DNA of 64,000 nt from Thermoanaerobaculia bacterium (GCA_945787635.1 CALZIK010000122.1:1-64000), one strand, 5' to 3'; shown: positions 46,781 to 55,689, numbered from the stretch's first letter. The notes: generated by a model from the letters alone, not told the origin. A program made the numbers and translations.

Positions 46781-47406
46781 GCCGCCCCTCTTCCAAATCG
46801 CGACTCCGTTCCGGCCGCGATCCGGCGCAGGTTGGGAAAGTGTCGGCCGATGACCAGCGCCGCGATGGCAGTCGCCGCCCACCATCCCGCTCTCCCGGCC
46901 GCCGGCGGAAAACCCAGCCGGTCGGCAAGCAGCCACAGCAGCGGCAGCAAGGCGACCGCGACCATCGAGCCGACCGAAACCATCCGCGAGAGGCCTACCG
47001 TCAGTACGAACACGACGGCCGCCAACGCGCAAGCGATTGGACTGAGCGCGGTCAGCGCTCCGAACCCGGTCGCCACGCCCTTGCCGCCGCGAAACCCCAG
47101 GAAGGGCGACAGGACATGGCCCAAGACACACGCCACGGCGACCGTGGCAACCGTGGTGCTCGGGAGTTCCGCACCTCGTGCCAACCAGACGGGCACGAAC
47201 CCCTTGCCGGTGTCCAGAGCCAGACCCACGAAGGCAGCGCCCGGGCCGGCGGTTCGCAGCGCGTTGGTCGCGCCAGGATTGCCGCTACCGACCTGCCTCA
47301 GGTCACGGCCGGTCCGAACCCGTGCCGATAGATAGCTGAAGGGAATCGCTCCCAGGAGAAAGCATCCGGCGATGAGGAGCATCCAGCTTACGGGTTGGTC
47401 TTGCAT
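46777..47406 (-). CDS. plsY: Acyl-phosphate glycerol-3-phosphate acyltransferase
   Basis: PlsY is the membrane enzyme that transfers acyl groups from acyl-phosphate to glycerol 3-phosphate, the product of the next gene. The 209-residue protein has five or more membrane helices and the three PlsY motifs: GSGNPGATNALR, GHVLSPFLGFRGGKGVATG and RHFPNLRRI. The start is ATG 47406; the ORF upstream lies in thpR. Confidence 0.96.
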   Translation of the reverse strand: MQDQPVSWMLLIAGCFLLGAIPFSYLSARVRTGRDLRQVGSGNPGATNALRTAGPGAAFVGLALDTGKGFVPVWLARGAELPSTTVATVAVACVLGHVLSPFLGFRGGKGVATGFGALTALSPIACALAAVVFVLTVGLSRMVSVGSMVAVALLPLLWLLADRLGFPPAAGRAGWWAATAIAALVIGRHFPNLRRIAAGTESRFGRGAA

Positions 47407-47966
47407 GGGCTCAGAGCATACGACCGAACTACCTCGTAATGTACCCCACCCGGATCCGGAGCGCTTTCGATCAGGCAGCCGCGGCGAACCTCGAAGGCCG
47501 GTTCCCCGATCGTCGTGGCCACGCACGCGGCGCTCCAGGCCTCGATCGCGGCGCGGGGCCAGGGCTGCCTGCAGCGGGCGAGAGTCAGGTGAGGCGAATA
47601 GCCTCGCCGTTCGAGCTCGAAGCCGCAGGCAGCCGAGGCCTCGGCGATCGCGGCCTGCAGCCGTCGGAGAGGTTCGGCGGGCGCGACGCCGATCCAGACG
47701 ATCCGGGCCGGCCGCCCTACCGGGAAGGTGCCGCTACCTTGCAGCCTGGCCTCGAACGCGCGCTCGCCGGCGAAGGCGCTGGCCAGCGAAGCATGCAGCG
47801 CCGGCAGATCGGCCGCATTAACCCTGCCGAGAAAGACCAGGGTCAGGTGCCAGTTGGCCACCGGAACCCAGCGGGCCGGTGGCAACCGGGAGCGCAGCGG
47901 TCGGAGAGCGGCGTCGAGCCGAGTGCTCACGGCGCCGGGGAGCTCGAGCGCCACGAAGGCCTTCAC
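47388..47966 (-). CDS. thpR: RNA 2',3'-cyclic phosphodiesterase
   Basis: A 192-residue 2H-phosphoesterase of the ThpR/LigT type. The two HxTx motifs are HLTLVFLG and HLTLARC. It opens RNA 2',3'-cyclic phosphates; its in vivo role is unclear. The start is GTG 47966 overlapping the cinA stop (GTGA); its 3' end overlaps plsY by 19 bp. Confidence 0.94.
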   Translation of the reverse strand: MKAFVALELPGAVSTRLDAALRPLRSRLPPARWVPVANWHLTLVFLGRVNAADLPALHASLASAFAGERAFEARLQGSGTFPVGRPARIVWIGVAPAEPLRRLQAAIAEASAACGFELERRGYSPHLTLARCRQPWPRAAIEAWSAACVATTIGEPAFEVRRGCLIESAPDPGGVHYEVVRSYALSPCKTNP

Positions 47967-49246
47967 ACCGAGAGCCTGTTCAGAGGGCCCTCTCCGGATT
48001 CCGTCCGACCGAGGAGCGATCGTCGTAGGAGGTCCAACGCCCACTGGGTGGTCAATCGCCGGACCCGCTCGCGGTTGCCGGGGAACTGGAACCGGCGTTC
48101 AGCCGCCAACGCATCCTCGGGGCCGGCTAGAGCGACGAGTACAGTACCCACGGGTTTATCCTCGGTCCCGCCTCCCGGCCCGGCGATGCCGGTGATCGCC
48201 AGGCCGTAGTGCGCGCCGAGTCGCGATCGTGCACCCAGGGCCATCGCCGCCGCGACCTCCGAGCTCACGGCTCCGTGGCGCGCCAGGAGCTCCGGTGGCA
48301 CACCCAGCATGCGCTCCTTGAGCTGGTTCGAATAGGTCACCGCGGCGCCGAGAAAGTAGCCGCTGCTGCCGGCCACGGCGGTCAACCGCTCAGCGACCCC
48401 GCCACCAGTGCAGGACTCCGCGGTGACCACCGTGCGGCCCCGGGCAGTCAGTAGGCGCCCGACTTCCGCCTCGAGCGAGCCGTCCTCCTCTCGACTGAAG
48501 ACATGCGGCCCGAGAAGCTCTCCGAGGAAGTCCTCGCGCGGATCGAGCCAGGCCGCGCGCTCCGCCGGAGCACCCCATCGGGTCAACCTGACCACGACCT
48601 CGCCCGGAGACGGTAGCAACGAGACTCCCTCCGGCCCAAACCGCTCGTACAGAGGCTCCAGCAGCGCCTCGAGGTCTGACTCGGGAAGGCAGGCGACCTT
48701 GAAGGTCCGGCGCTCGAACCCGCCACCGGTGCCTCGCTCGGCCAGCCACGGCTCGAGCTGCTCTTCCACCAGACCGCGGAGCTCGCTCGGGACGCCGGGG
48801 AACAAAAACAAGGTCGTCCCGGAGTCCTCGAGCCGTAGCGCCGGCGCCGTACCGCGCCGGTTGGCGAGCACCTTGGCCCCTTGGATTACGTCCGCCTGTC
48901 GCTCATTCAACGGAGCCATCTCACGGCCGAAGGCGGCGAACTTGCGCCGAATGTCCTCGATGATCCCGGGATCCCGATCGAGCCCGCGCTCGAGCGCTCT
49001 CGCGACCGCCTCACGGGTGAGATCGTCCCGGGTCGGGCCCAGGCCGCCAGTGATCAAGACGAGCGACGACTCGGATCTCGCCCGATCGATCTCGAGTGCG
49101 ATCTCCGCGAGCCGGTCGCCGACGATTGCCTTGCGCCCGAGCTCGACTCCATAGCGAGCCAGAACCTCCGCCAGGAAAAGCGAGTTCGTGTCCGCCCGGT
49201 CGGCTCCGAGAAGTTCGCTGCCCACCGCGATAATCGTCGCCCGCAT
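47963..49246 (-). CDS. cinA: CinA-family nicotinamide-nucleotide amidohydrolase
   Basis: A 427-residue fused protein. The N-terminal domain (about 1-170) is the molybdopterin-binding-like COG1058 part (IAVGSELLGADRADTN, TGGLGPTRDDLTREA). The C-terminal part is the PncC deamidase (VVTAESCTGGGVAERL, GAVSSEVAAAMA, ITGIAGPGGGTEDKPVG) that hydrolyses NMN to nicotinate mononucleotide. It heads the operon cinA-thpR-plsY-gpsA-guaA. Confidence 0.96.
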   Translation of the reverse strand: MRATIIAVGSELLGADRADTNSLFLAEVLARYGVELGRKAIVGDRLAEIALEIDRARSESSLVLITGGLGPTRDDLTREAVARALERGLDRDPGIIEDIRRKFAAFGREMAPLNERQADVIQGAKVLANRRGTAPALRLEDSGTTLFLFPGVPSELRGLVEEQLEPWLAERGTGGGFERRTFKVACLPESDLEALLEPLYERFGPEGVSLLPSPGEVVVRLTRWGAPAERAAWLDPREDFLGELLGPHVFSREEDGSLEAEVGRLLTARGRTVVTAESCTGGGVAERLTAVAGSSGYFLGAAVTYSNQLKERMLGVPPELLARHGAVSSEVAAAMALGARSRLGAHYGLAITGIAGPGGGTEDKPVGTVLVALAGPEDALAAERRFQFPGNRERVRRLTTQWALDLLRRSLLGRTESGEGPLNRLSV

Positions 49247-49330
49247 CCACAGATCATACCGGGGACATCAAGGCCAAGCCTCGCTAGCAGCGGCGGATTC
49301 GCCAGCCGAGGGGCAACTCGGGCGAGGAAG

Positions 49331-49510
49331 CTAGCTCTCGCGCCGATCGCCCTTGCGGCGGTCCCAGCCACTTCTCGTGGGCAGACCGCTGCGGCGGTCC
49401 TTCTCGACCGGAACGTCCACCTTGCGGCGGTCTTCTTTGCGGCGATCGTCATCGGCCCGGCGATCATCGCCTTTGCGTCGTTCGGCGTCCTTGTCCGTAG
49501 AGTCCGTCAT
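49331..49510 (-). CDS. Small Arg/Asp-rich protein with RRKxDRR repeats
   Basis: A 59-residue highly charged protein in which RR-(K/A)-x-D-RR is repeated five or six times (ERRKGDDRR, DDRRKEDRRK, and at the end WDRRKGDRR). Such arginine-aspartate repeat tails occur in many bacterial proteins, but I know no function. It is not clear that it is expressed. The ATG at 49510 is the only in-frame start near the repetitive part. Confidence 0.5.
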   Translation of the reverse strand: MTDSTDKDAERRKGDDRRADDDRRKEDRRKVDVPVEKDRRSGLPTRSGWDRRKGDRRES

Positions 49511-49636
49511 CGCACTGCGACTTATACTACCGCAGGTGCTTGATTTCTTGGGGATCCGCCAGCTGCGGAAGGAAGATTCGATCCGCCGCCGCGTTGACAC
49601 CGCTCAACCCGCCGCCGTAGGATCTACCGGCTTGCC

Positions 49637-50686
49637 ATGCGCTGCTTGACCACCAAGCTCAGCGCGATTCCGATCCTCATCCTGCTGTTCGCCTCGGCGC
49701 ACGTCGCGGCGCGAACGCACAAAGCGCGGGGACCGGTGATCGCGATCCAACCGACCGAGAGCACGACGCCACTGGTGCTGCTCGCGCGCCCGGGCTGGGC
49801 GCAAGTCGAGGGGGATCGGGGCAGGCGGAGACTTCGGCTTCGGACCGAAGAGACGCTCACCGGCATCGAGGAGACCGTTTCGGGCTGGGTCGCGGGTGGG
49901 GTACGACGGCACGAGCGCGGCAGCTCGATCTTCCTGGTGTCTTCCGAGGTCGATTCCGGCGCGCGCCTTCCAGCGGTCGACCAAACCGGCGCTTTCCAAC
50001 TGCGGCCGGTGCTCCTCGTCCACGACGGCCGACTGAGCGGCGCGGCCTGGCTCGAAGGCGAGAACCTGAAAAGCATGGCGGTTCGCTACGCCGACTGGAC
50101 CGGCGTCGACTGGGGCCCCGTGCAGACGGTCGCCCGGCCGGGGCCGGGCAGCCAGACAGCCTTGAGCGGTACCTGCCTGGACGACGGCGAGGCTCTTCTG
50201 GTGTGGAGCCGCTTCGATGGCCGCGACGACGAGATCTACTGGAGCCTTCGCGAGGGCGCGAGTTGGACCGTCCCGGCCCGCGTCGGCGCCGACAACGGTG
50301 AGCCGGACATCACGCCGGTTCTGGCTAGATCGGGTCGTAGCGCGGCCCTGGTCTGGGGCCGGCTGGGCGACGGCGAGTACAGCCTGATGTCCAGTACCTT
50401 TCGCTCAGGGCGGTGGCGAGCCGAAAGAACCGTCAGCGCGCCGGGGGCGGCGTTCCCGTCGCTGGTGCTATCGAACGACAAGCTCTACGCGCTTTATCGA
50501 AGCGCCTCACCCGCCGGATGGGTCGTCTCCGAGCTGGATGCCGAATCGCGGGTGGTGCGCCAGGCTCGGGTTTCGGAATCGGTCCGGATTCGCCCGCTCC
50601 TGACCGCTTTCGAGCCGACCGGTCCGGTGCTGCGCTGGAGGCGGCCGGGTCGATCCGCCACCCCGAGATGGAACCTCCAACGATGA
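49637..50686 (+). CDS. Secreted protein with BNR/beta-propeller-like repeats
   Basis: A 349-residue exported protein with a signal peptide (about 1-25, ILILLFASAHVAA). The remainder is rich in Trp/Gly/Asp strands of the type seen in sialidase-like propellers, for example VRYADWTGVDWGP, LVWSRFDGRDDEIYWS and LVWGRLGDGEYSLM. No catalytic residues are identified. It overlaps the next gene by four bases (ATGA), so the two exported proteins are co-expressed. Confidence 0.6.
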   Translation: MRCLTTKLSAIPILILLFASAHVAARTHKARGPVIAIQPTESTTPLVLLARPGWAQVEGDRGRRRLRLRTEETLTGIEETVSGWVAGGVRRHERGSSIFLVSSEVDSGARLPAVDQTGAFQLRPVLLVHDGRLSGAAWLEGENLKSMAVRYADWTGVDWGPVQTVARPGPGSQTALSGTCLDDGEALLVWSRFDGRDDEIYWSLREGASWTVPARVGADNGEPDITPVLARSGRSAALVWGRLGDGEYSLMSSTFRSGRWRAERTVSAPGAAFPSLVLSNDKLYALYRSASPAGWVVSELDAESRVVRQARVSESVRIRPLLTAFEPTGPVLRWRRPGRSATPRWNLQR

Positions 50687-51849
50687 CGAGCCGCTCCTGG
50701 CTGGCGCCGGCGATCGCGCTCGCCCTCCTTGCCGGCGCGCCCCGGCCCGCCGCCGGGGTCAAGGTCCTGGCTTTCGGCGATTCGATCACCTACGGGATCG
50801 GCGACGAGGAAGGGCTGGGCTATCCGAAGCGACTCAAGAAGATGCTCGGCAAGGGATCGAGCGTCTTCAACCAGGGCGAGCCCGCCGAAGACACCGGGCT
50901 CGGCCTGACTCGGCTCAGGTCGGTGCTGGGCGAGGACGGTGACGTGGTGCTCCTGATGGAGGGCACCAACGACGTCACCCTCATCGCCGAGGGCTCGCTT
51001 TCGGTCGAGACTACACTGGCCAACATCGACGCGATGATCTCGCGGGTGCGCGACGCCGACAAGGAGCCGGTGCTGTCCTCGATCATTCCCAGGGCGCCGG
51101 AGGCCCGGAGAGATCGGACCAACGAGATCACCAGCTTCCTGGCGGGTGACCTACGCGAGCTGGCGATCGAGCGCAATGTTCGATTCGCGGACATCTACGA
51201 CATCTTCGATCCGGTGCTCGTCCCCACTTTCTTCGACGAGTACTACCACCAGAATCCCGACGATCCGATCGGTCACCCGAACGGCGCCGGCTACGACCGT
51301 ATCGCGAGCGTCTTTGCCGACCTCCTCAACGAGGTCGACTCGGCACCGCCTGTGGTCGGCAACTTCGAGCCCGGACCGCTGCCCAATACCGTGCCCACTG
51401 GGATCAAGTTCGAAGTGCCGGTCTATGACTTCAAGAGCGGATCAGGTCTCGATCTGGCCGAGACCAAGCTCCTTCTCAACGGAGCCGTAATAGCGACCGG
51501 TGCCGAGAGCGAGGGCGACGCCAAGAAGGTCAACCTGGTTCACCAGGACAAAAAGGCCATCGGGTGCCGCGTGGTCTTGCGGGTGCTGGCCCAGGATTCG
51601 GCGGTGCCGCCGAATTCCCTCGATCGCACGATCGGAATCTACGACGTCACGGGTCGCACCGTCACGCCGGGCGACGTCAACTTCGATTGCCGGGTGGACG
51701 GGGCCGACCTGGTGAGCTTCGCGCTCCGCTTCGGAATCGACAGTTCCGATCCTCGCTACCTTCTCACCTGGGACTTCAACCGCGACGGGATGATCGACGA
51801 AACCGATCTCGCCACTCTGTCGAGCAACTTCGGCAAGTCGTCTCTCTAG
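50683..51849 (+). CDS. Secreted SGNH/GDSL hydrolase with dockerin-like Ca2+-binding tail
   Basis: A 388-residue exported esterase. Signal peptide about residues 1-25; SGNH blocks follow: GDSITYG (block I, nucleophile Ser), an oxyanion Gly in the next block, GTND (block III) and HPNGAGYD (block V). Residues about 230-320 are beta-sandwich-like. The C-terminus has two calcium-binding loops like type I dockerin: GDVNFDCRVDGADLVSF and WDFNRDGMIDETDLATL. No cohesin gene is in the window, so the dockerin may serve only in Ca2+ folding. Its ATG overlaps the previous stop. Confidence 0.85.
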   Translation: MTSRSWLAPAIALALLAGAPRPAAGVKVLAFGDSITYGIGDEEGLGYPKRLKKMLGKGSSVFNQGEPAEDTGLGLTRLRSVLGEDGDVVLLMEGTNDVTLIAEGSLSVETTLANIDAMISRVRDADKEPVLSSIIPRAPEARRDRTNEITSFLAGDLRELAIERNVRFADIYDIFDPVLVPTFFDEYYHQNPDDPIGHPNGAGYDRIASVFADLLNEVDSAPPVVGNFEPGPLPNTVPTGIKFEVPVYDFKSGSGLDLAETKLLLNGAVIATGAESEGDAKKVNLVHQDKKAIGCRVVLRVLAQDSAVPPNSLDRTIGIYDVTGRTVTPGDVNFDCRVDGADLVSFALRFGIDSSDPRYLLTWDFNRDGMIDETDLATLSSNFGKSSL

Positions 51850-51853
51850 TGGC

Positions 51854-53155
51854 TCAAGAAGGCGACTCGCTCGCGGCCACGCGGTCGCCAAGCAGCGGAG
51901 GCACCCCGACCTCGGTGTCGGCAATCCGGAAGCAGGCGGCGATATCGGCCGCGACAGCCGGCGCCGGTTCTCGCAAATGCAGAATCGCAATCTCCTGGCC
52001 CTGCTCGACGGACTCGCCGAGGCGCCCAAGGTAGCGCATCGACACGCCGTCGTCGATCCGGTCGCCCTCGCGCAGCCGGCCGCCGCCGGCCTGAGCGAGA
52101 GCCAAGCCCAGCCCCCGCGTGTTGACCGCGGCGAGGTATCCGGCGCGAGGTGCGACGATCGGGACCACGGTCGGGGCCAGCTCGATGTCCCGCTCGAGCC
52201 ATGCCGGGTCGCCCTCCTGGGACTCGACCCAGGCCAGGAACCGCTCGCGAGCCCGGCCCGACGAGACCGCGCGCTCCAGATCCTCGCGCTGCAGCGCAAC
52301 TCCGCTCAGCCGCGCCACCTCCACGCCAAGCGCATACGTCACCTCCATCAGATCGGCCGGGCCCTCGCCCTCCAGGCAGCGCATGGTCTCGAGTACTTCG
52401 GCGCGATGCCCGACCCACTCTCCGAGAGGCTGGCTCATGTCGGTAAGAATCGCCGATGTCTCGAGGCCGCAGGCTACGGCCGTGTCCACCAGGAGCCGGG
52501 CCAGCTCGTGGGCCTCCTGGATGTCTGGAATGAAGGCGCCGCTGCCGGTCTTCACATCCAGAACCATCGCGGCGGCACCGGTCGCGAGCTTCTTCGACAA
52601 GATGCTGCCGGTGATGAGCGATATCGAATCGACCGTCGCGGTCACATCCCGTAACGCGTAGAGCTTTCGATCTGCGGGTGCTACGTCTCCGGTCGCCATG
52701 CCGATCGCCATTCCGGTCCGTTCCAGCATCTTCAGGCACCGAGCCCGGTCGAGCGCGAGGTCGAGACCGGGCACCGACTCGAGCTTGTCGGCGGTACCAC
52801 CGGTATGACCTAGGCCCCGGCCGGTGAGCATGGCTACGGGTTGTCCGCATGCCGCCAGAATCGGTGACAGTACCAGCGAGACCTTGTCCCCGACGCCGCC
52901 GGTCGAGTGCTTGTCGGCCAGGTTGGGAACCTCGTCGGCCAGCTTCCACTGGTCTCCGGACTCGAGCATCGCGATCGTCAGAGCGCGGGTCTCCGCCTGG
53001 TCGAGGCCCCGAATCGCCGCGGCCATCAAGAAGGCTCCGAGCTGCGAGTCGCCCCAGGAGCCGGTCGCCGCCCCGTCGACCATCTCCCGAATCTCCGCCT
53101 CCTCGAGCGCCTCGCCGTTACGCTTGCGCGCCAGGATGCCGTAGGGGCTGATCAT
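51854..53155 (-). CDS. Pyrimidine-nucleoside/thymidine phosphorylase
   Basis: A 433-residue nucleoside phosphorylase that cleaves thymidine and perhaps uridine with phosphate. The conserved KHSTGGVGDKVS (about 84-95) binds phosphate, and TGRGLGHTGGTADKLES follows. The length is that of deoA/pdp. Which specificity it has cannot be read off with certainty. It ends four bases from the convergent SGNH hydrolase gene. Confidence 0.93.
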   Translation of the reverse strand: MISPYGILARKRNGEALEEAEIREMVDGAATGSWGDSQLGAFLMAAAIRGLDQAETRALTIAMLESGDQWKLADEVPNLADKHSTGGVGDKVSLVLSPILAACGQPVAMLTGRGLGHTGGTADKLESVPGLDLALDRARCLKMLERTGMAIGMATGDVAPADRKLYALRDVTATVDSISLITGSILSKKLATGAAAMVLDVKTGSGAFIPDIQEAHELARLLVDTAVACGLETSAILTDMSQPLGEWVGHRAEVLETMRCLEGEGPADLMEVTYALGVEVARLSGVALQREDLERAVSSGRARERFLAWVESQEGDPAWLERDIELAPTVVPIVAPRAGYLAAVNTRGLGLALAQAGGGRLREGDRIDDGVSMRYLGRLGESVEQGQEIAILHLREPAPAVAADIAACFRIADTEVGVPPLLGDRVAASESPS

Positions 53156-53194
53156 CGCGTACGGGCTGCCTTAGAAAAGGTCGTTCGGCTGGGA

Positions 53195-53362
53195 CTAGTG
53201 GCCTGTAACATTTGAAGCGATACTAGATTGCCGAGCCATTCGTCGTCGAGGTCAAGGCGCGCCGACGCAGTCATAGCGGTGCCTATGTCGAGGAGGCGCA
53301 ACCTAGAGATCGGCGACCAGGGCCGGCCAGGTAGTAGCGCTTTGGGTGTTAAAGGTCACTAG
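53195..53362. mobile_element. 168-bp MITE-like element with terminal inverted repeats
   Basis: CTAGTGGCCTGTAACA (53195-53210) and TGTTAAAGGTCACTAG (53347-53362) are inverted repeats matching at 14 of 16 positions and enclosing a GC-rich non-coding core with an internal short hairpin (CATAG 53272-53276, CTATG 53283-53287). A CTAG at both ends may be a target duplication. There is no transposase frame. The right end supplies the TAG stop (53359-53361, minus strand) of the TPR gene. Its source transposase is not in this window. Confidence 0.65.
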
Positions 53363-54075
53363 AGCTTCGCGAGCTTCTGGCGGGCTTCGAGCGAGTACAC
53401 TGAGCTCTCGTGCTCCTCCAGGAGCCGGTCGTACGTTCCGCGCGCCTCCTCGGTGCGCCCGGCCTGCTCCAACGCCTTCGCCAGCTCAAAAAGAACCACA
53501 TCCTCGGGCAGGACGCCGTCGTCGGCGCTCAGAAACTCTCGAAGCTGGGCTATCACCGCTTCGCTGTCTCCGCGGCTCTTGCCCAGGTTGATCAAGCTCA
53601 TCTGCAGCCGGCCGGCTAGGAGCGTGTCGTCGGAGTCGGCGAGCGCCTCACGCCAAAGCGATTCCGCTTCCTCCAGATCACCCGCGCCGGCGGCCAGGTC
53701 TCCCAGATAGGCGGCCGCGATCCCGCCGATCGGGGTGCCTACGAAGTCCGCTCGGAGCTCGGTGAAGGCCTGCCGGGCGCTCGCCGTCCGACCGGCCTCG
53801 TCGGCGAACGTCGGGTCCTCGAGATCGTCGGGCCGGGGATCGACCGTGTCAATCGGGGCACTGTAGATCTGAAGCGCCCGTGCCAGCTGGCGGTTGGCCT
53901 CCTCCGCCTGCCGCGAGCGATAGGCGAAGAAGAGCACGACCAGAATAACGGCGACGGCAACCGCGACGACCAGCCCCAGCAGCCCGCGCATGTGCTCGCG
54001 AAGGAACTGGAACGTCCGTCCCATTGAGTCGAGAATCTCGTCTCGTTTGATGTCTTTGCGTCGTAATCGGCTCAT
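53359..54075 (-). CDS. TPR-domain membrane-anchored protein (YfgM-like)
   Basis: A 238-residue protein with a short basic cytoplasmic N-terminus, one membrane helix (about 35-55, LLGLVVAVAVAVILVVLFFA) and a soluble outer part of helical repeats (TPR-like) beginning near residue 65, e.g. AAAYLGDLAAGAGDLEEAES. It resembles YfgM, a periplasmic chaperone-associated ancillary SecYEG subunit. The stop codon lies inside the terminal repeat of the MITE, so the C-terminus may have been altered by insertion. The ATG at 54075 is preferred to GTG 54090. Confidence 0.8.
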   Translation of the reverse strand: MSRLRRKDIKRDEILDSMGRTFQFLREHMRGLLGLVVAVAVAVILVVLFFAYRSRQAEEANRQLARALQIYSAPIDTVDPRPDDLEDPTFADEAGRTASARQAFTELRADFVGTPIGGIAAAYLGDLAAGAGDLEEAESLWREALADSDDTLLAGRLQMSLINLGKSRGDSEAVIAQLREFLSADDGVLPEDVVLFELAKALEQAGRTEEARGTYDRLLEEHESSVYSLEARQKLAKL

Positions 54076-54106
54076 TTTTTGGGTTTTCACTCTCTCGAGA
54101 TGAATG

Positions 54107-54183
54107 TGGTGCGGCTGGGAGGACTCGAACCCCCGACCTAGAGCTTAGGAAGCTCCCGCTCTATCCAGCTGAGCTACAGCCGC
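54107..54183 (-). tRNA. tRNA-Arg (anticodon CCT)
   Basis: A full cloverleaf: acceptor stem GCGGCTG/CAGCCGC, D-arm GCTC...GAGC, anticodon stem GGAGC/GCTCT with loop TTCCTAA, and T-arm GGGGG-TTCGAGT-CCTCC. The anticodon CCT (54147-54149) reads AGG, hence Arg. The 3' CCA is encoded (54107-54109). It lies just upstream of the TPR gene, with which it may share a transcript. Confidence 0.95.
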
Positions 54184-54241
54184 TCGACGACGGAGGATAC
54201 TACTCTACCGGCTGATCGTCGAAACCGGGGTTGGGTGCGCT

Positions 54242-54766
54242 CTATTCCCTATAAGTGATCAGAGTATCCAGTGGGTATTCCGTGAGGCGCTCACGGCCCT
54301 TGAGAAAAAGCAGCTCGACGATAAAACCGAGCCCGACGACCTGTCCGCCCCGAGAGGTCACCAACTCCGCGGTCGCCGCGGCGGTCCCGCCCGTAGCCAG
54401 CAGATCGTCCACGATCAGAACGCGCTCGCCCTTGTCGATGCCGTCCTCGTGCATCTCGATGCGATCAGATCCGTACTCGAGCTCGTACGACTTGCCTACC
54501 GTCTTGCCCGGTAGCTTTCCGGGTTTGCGCACCGGCACGAAACCCGCGTTCAGATTATAAGCGACGATCGGCGCGAACATGAAACCCCGGGACTCGATAC
54601 CTACGACTTTGTCGACATGCTGATCCGAGAAGAACCAGACGAAGCTATCGACCGTCATGCGCAAAGCCTTGGCGTCCTTGAGCAGGGTCGAAATATCGTA
54701 GAAGAGAATCCCGGGTTTCGGAAAATCGGGAATCTCGCGGATGTACTTCTTCAGTTCTTCTTCCAT
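54242..54766 (-). CDS. apt: Adenine phosphoribosyltransferase
   Basis: Apt converts adenine and PRPP to AMP. The PRPP-binding motif VLIVDDLLATGGTAAA is present (about 120-135), with the family's FPKPGILFYD near residue 15 and ESRGFMFAPIVAY. Length 174 aa is typical. The start is ATG 54766, supported by AGGAGGTGG just upstream. mtnP, also in adenine salvage, is nearby. Confidence 0.96.
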   Translation of the reverse strand: MEEELKKYIREIPDFPKPGILFYDISTLLKDAKALRMTVDSFVWFFSDQHVDKVVGIESRGFMFAPIVAYNLNAGFVPVRKPGKLPGKTVGKSYELEYGSDRIEMHEDGIDKGERVLIVDDLLATGGTAAATAELVTSRGGQVVGLGFIVELLFLKGRERLTEYPLDTLITYRE

Positions 54767-54779
54767 CTCCACCTCCTGC

Positions 54780-55043
54780 TCAGCGCGCGATCTCGAAGGT
54801 CGGGCCAACGCTTCCGTCCGGAACGTCCGTCCTCTCGACCGCTGTCACTCGCGACCCCGCCGGTCCTCGACCGATCGCCTCTTCGAATGCTGCGAGTTGC
54901 TCCTGCGAACCGACCGCCACCGCTTCCACGGAACCATCCCGGCAGTTGCGCACCCAGCCGCCGACACCGAGCTCTTGCGCGGCCTGGCGAGTAAAGAAAC
55001 GAAATCCCACTCCCTGAACCCGTCCTGTGATTCGATACCTCAT
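54780..55043 (-). CDS. acyP: Acylphosphatase
   Basis: A complete 87-residue acylphosphatase that hydrolyses acyl phosphates such as carbamoyl or acetyl phosphate. The signature GRVQGVGFRFFT contains the substrate-binding arginine (Arg15), and the catalytic asparagine is in GWVRNCRDGSVE. It lies between the VTT-protein gene and apt on the same strand. Confidence 0.93.
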   Translation of the reverse strand: MRYRITGRVQGVGFRFFTRQAAQELGVGGWVRNCRDGSVEAVAVGSQEQLAAFEEAIGRGPAGSRVTAVERTDVPDGSVGPTFEIAR

Positions 55044-55082
55044 GAGTCCACCGCGGAATCGACCTCTTCGGGCAGCAGAAAC

Positions 55083-55676
55083 CTAGCCCTCCGCCGCGGT
55101 CCGGGCCTTCCTGCCCACCGACCAGAATCCGATCACGAGAAGGATAACAAAGGCCATGGTCAGCCAACCCAAGTGTTCCTCAATGAAGATCTTGGCGGAC
55201 TCGCCGAGCCATCGCATGAGCGCCGCCACCAGGAAGAAACGCAGCGTCCTTGAGACGATCGAAGCGATGACGAAGACCTTGAAGTTGATCTGGAATGCGC
55301 CCCCGGAGACGGTGAACAACTTGTAAGGCAAGGGCGTCAGTCCGGCGATCCCGACCGCCCAGGCGTTGTAGCGGTCGTAGTAACTACGGACCTTCTCGAC
55401 CCTCTCGGCGTTGAAGAGCCGCTGAAGAATCGGCCGCCCTCCGACCAGCCCAATGCCGTATCCCGCCATGCCACCGAGCACCGATGCGACGGAACACACG
55501 AACGCGAACCAGTAGGCGCGATCCGGCTCCCCGACGCACAATGCGATCAGCAAAGCGTCCGGCGGCACCGGAAAGAAGCTGCTCTCGGCGAACGAGACGG
55601 CGGCCAGTGACCACGTGGCATAGGGCGTCTCGGCCAGCGCCTCGACCCAGTGAAACAGCTCTCGAATCCACTCCAT
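55083..55676 (-). CDS. VTT-domain (DedA/YqaA-like) membrane protein
   Basis: A 197-residue protein with about five hydrophobic segments and the YqaA/VTT pattern: FAESSFFPVPPDALLI, AGYGIGLVGGRP, and LTPLPYKLFTVSGGAF. YqaA-like proteins belong to the scramblase-like DedA superfamily and may act in lipid or membrane homeostasis. The ATG at 55676 has GGAGG at about nine bases upstream. Confidence 0.87.
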   Translation of the reverse strand: MEWIRELFHWVEALAETPYATWSLAAVSFAESSFFPVPPDALLIALCVGEPDRAYWFAFVCSVASVLGGMAGYGIGLVGGRPILQRLFNAERVEKVRSYYDRYNAWAVGIAGLTPLPYKLFTVSGGAFQINFKVFVIASIVSRTLRFFLVAALMRWLGESAKIFIEEHLGWLTMAFVILLVIGFWSVGRKARTAAEG

Positions 55677-55689
55677 CACCTAGGGCCTC

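Noticed and set aside
50683-51849. Cellulosome cluster, from the dockerin-like tail
   Set aside because: No cohesin, scaffoldin or glycoside hydrolase was found in the window.
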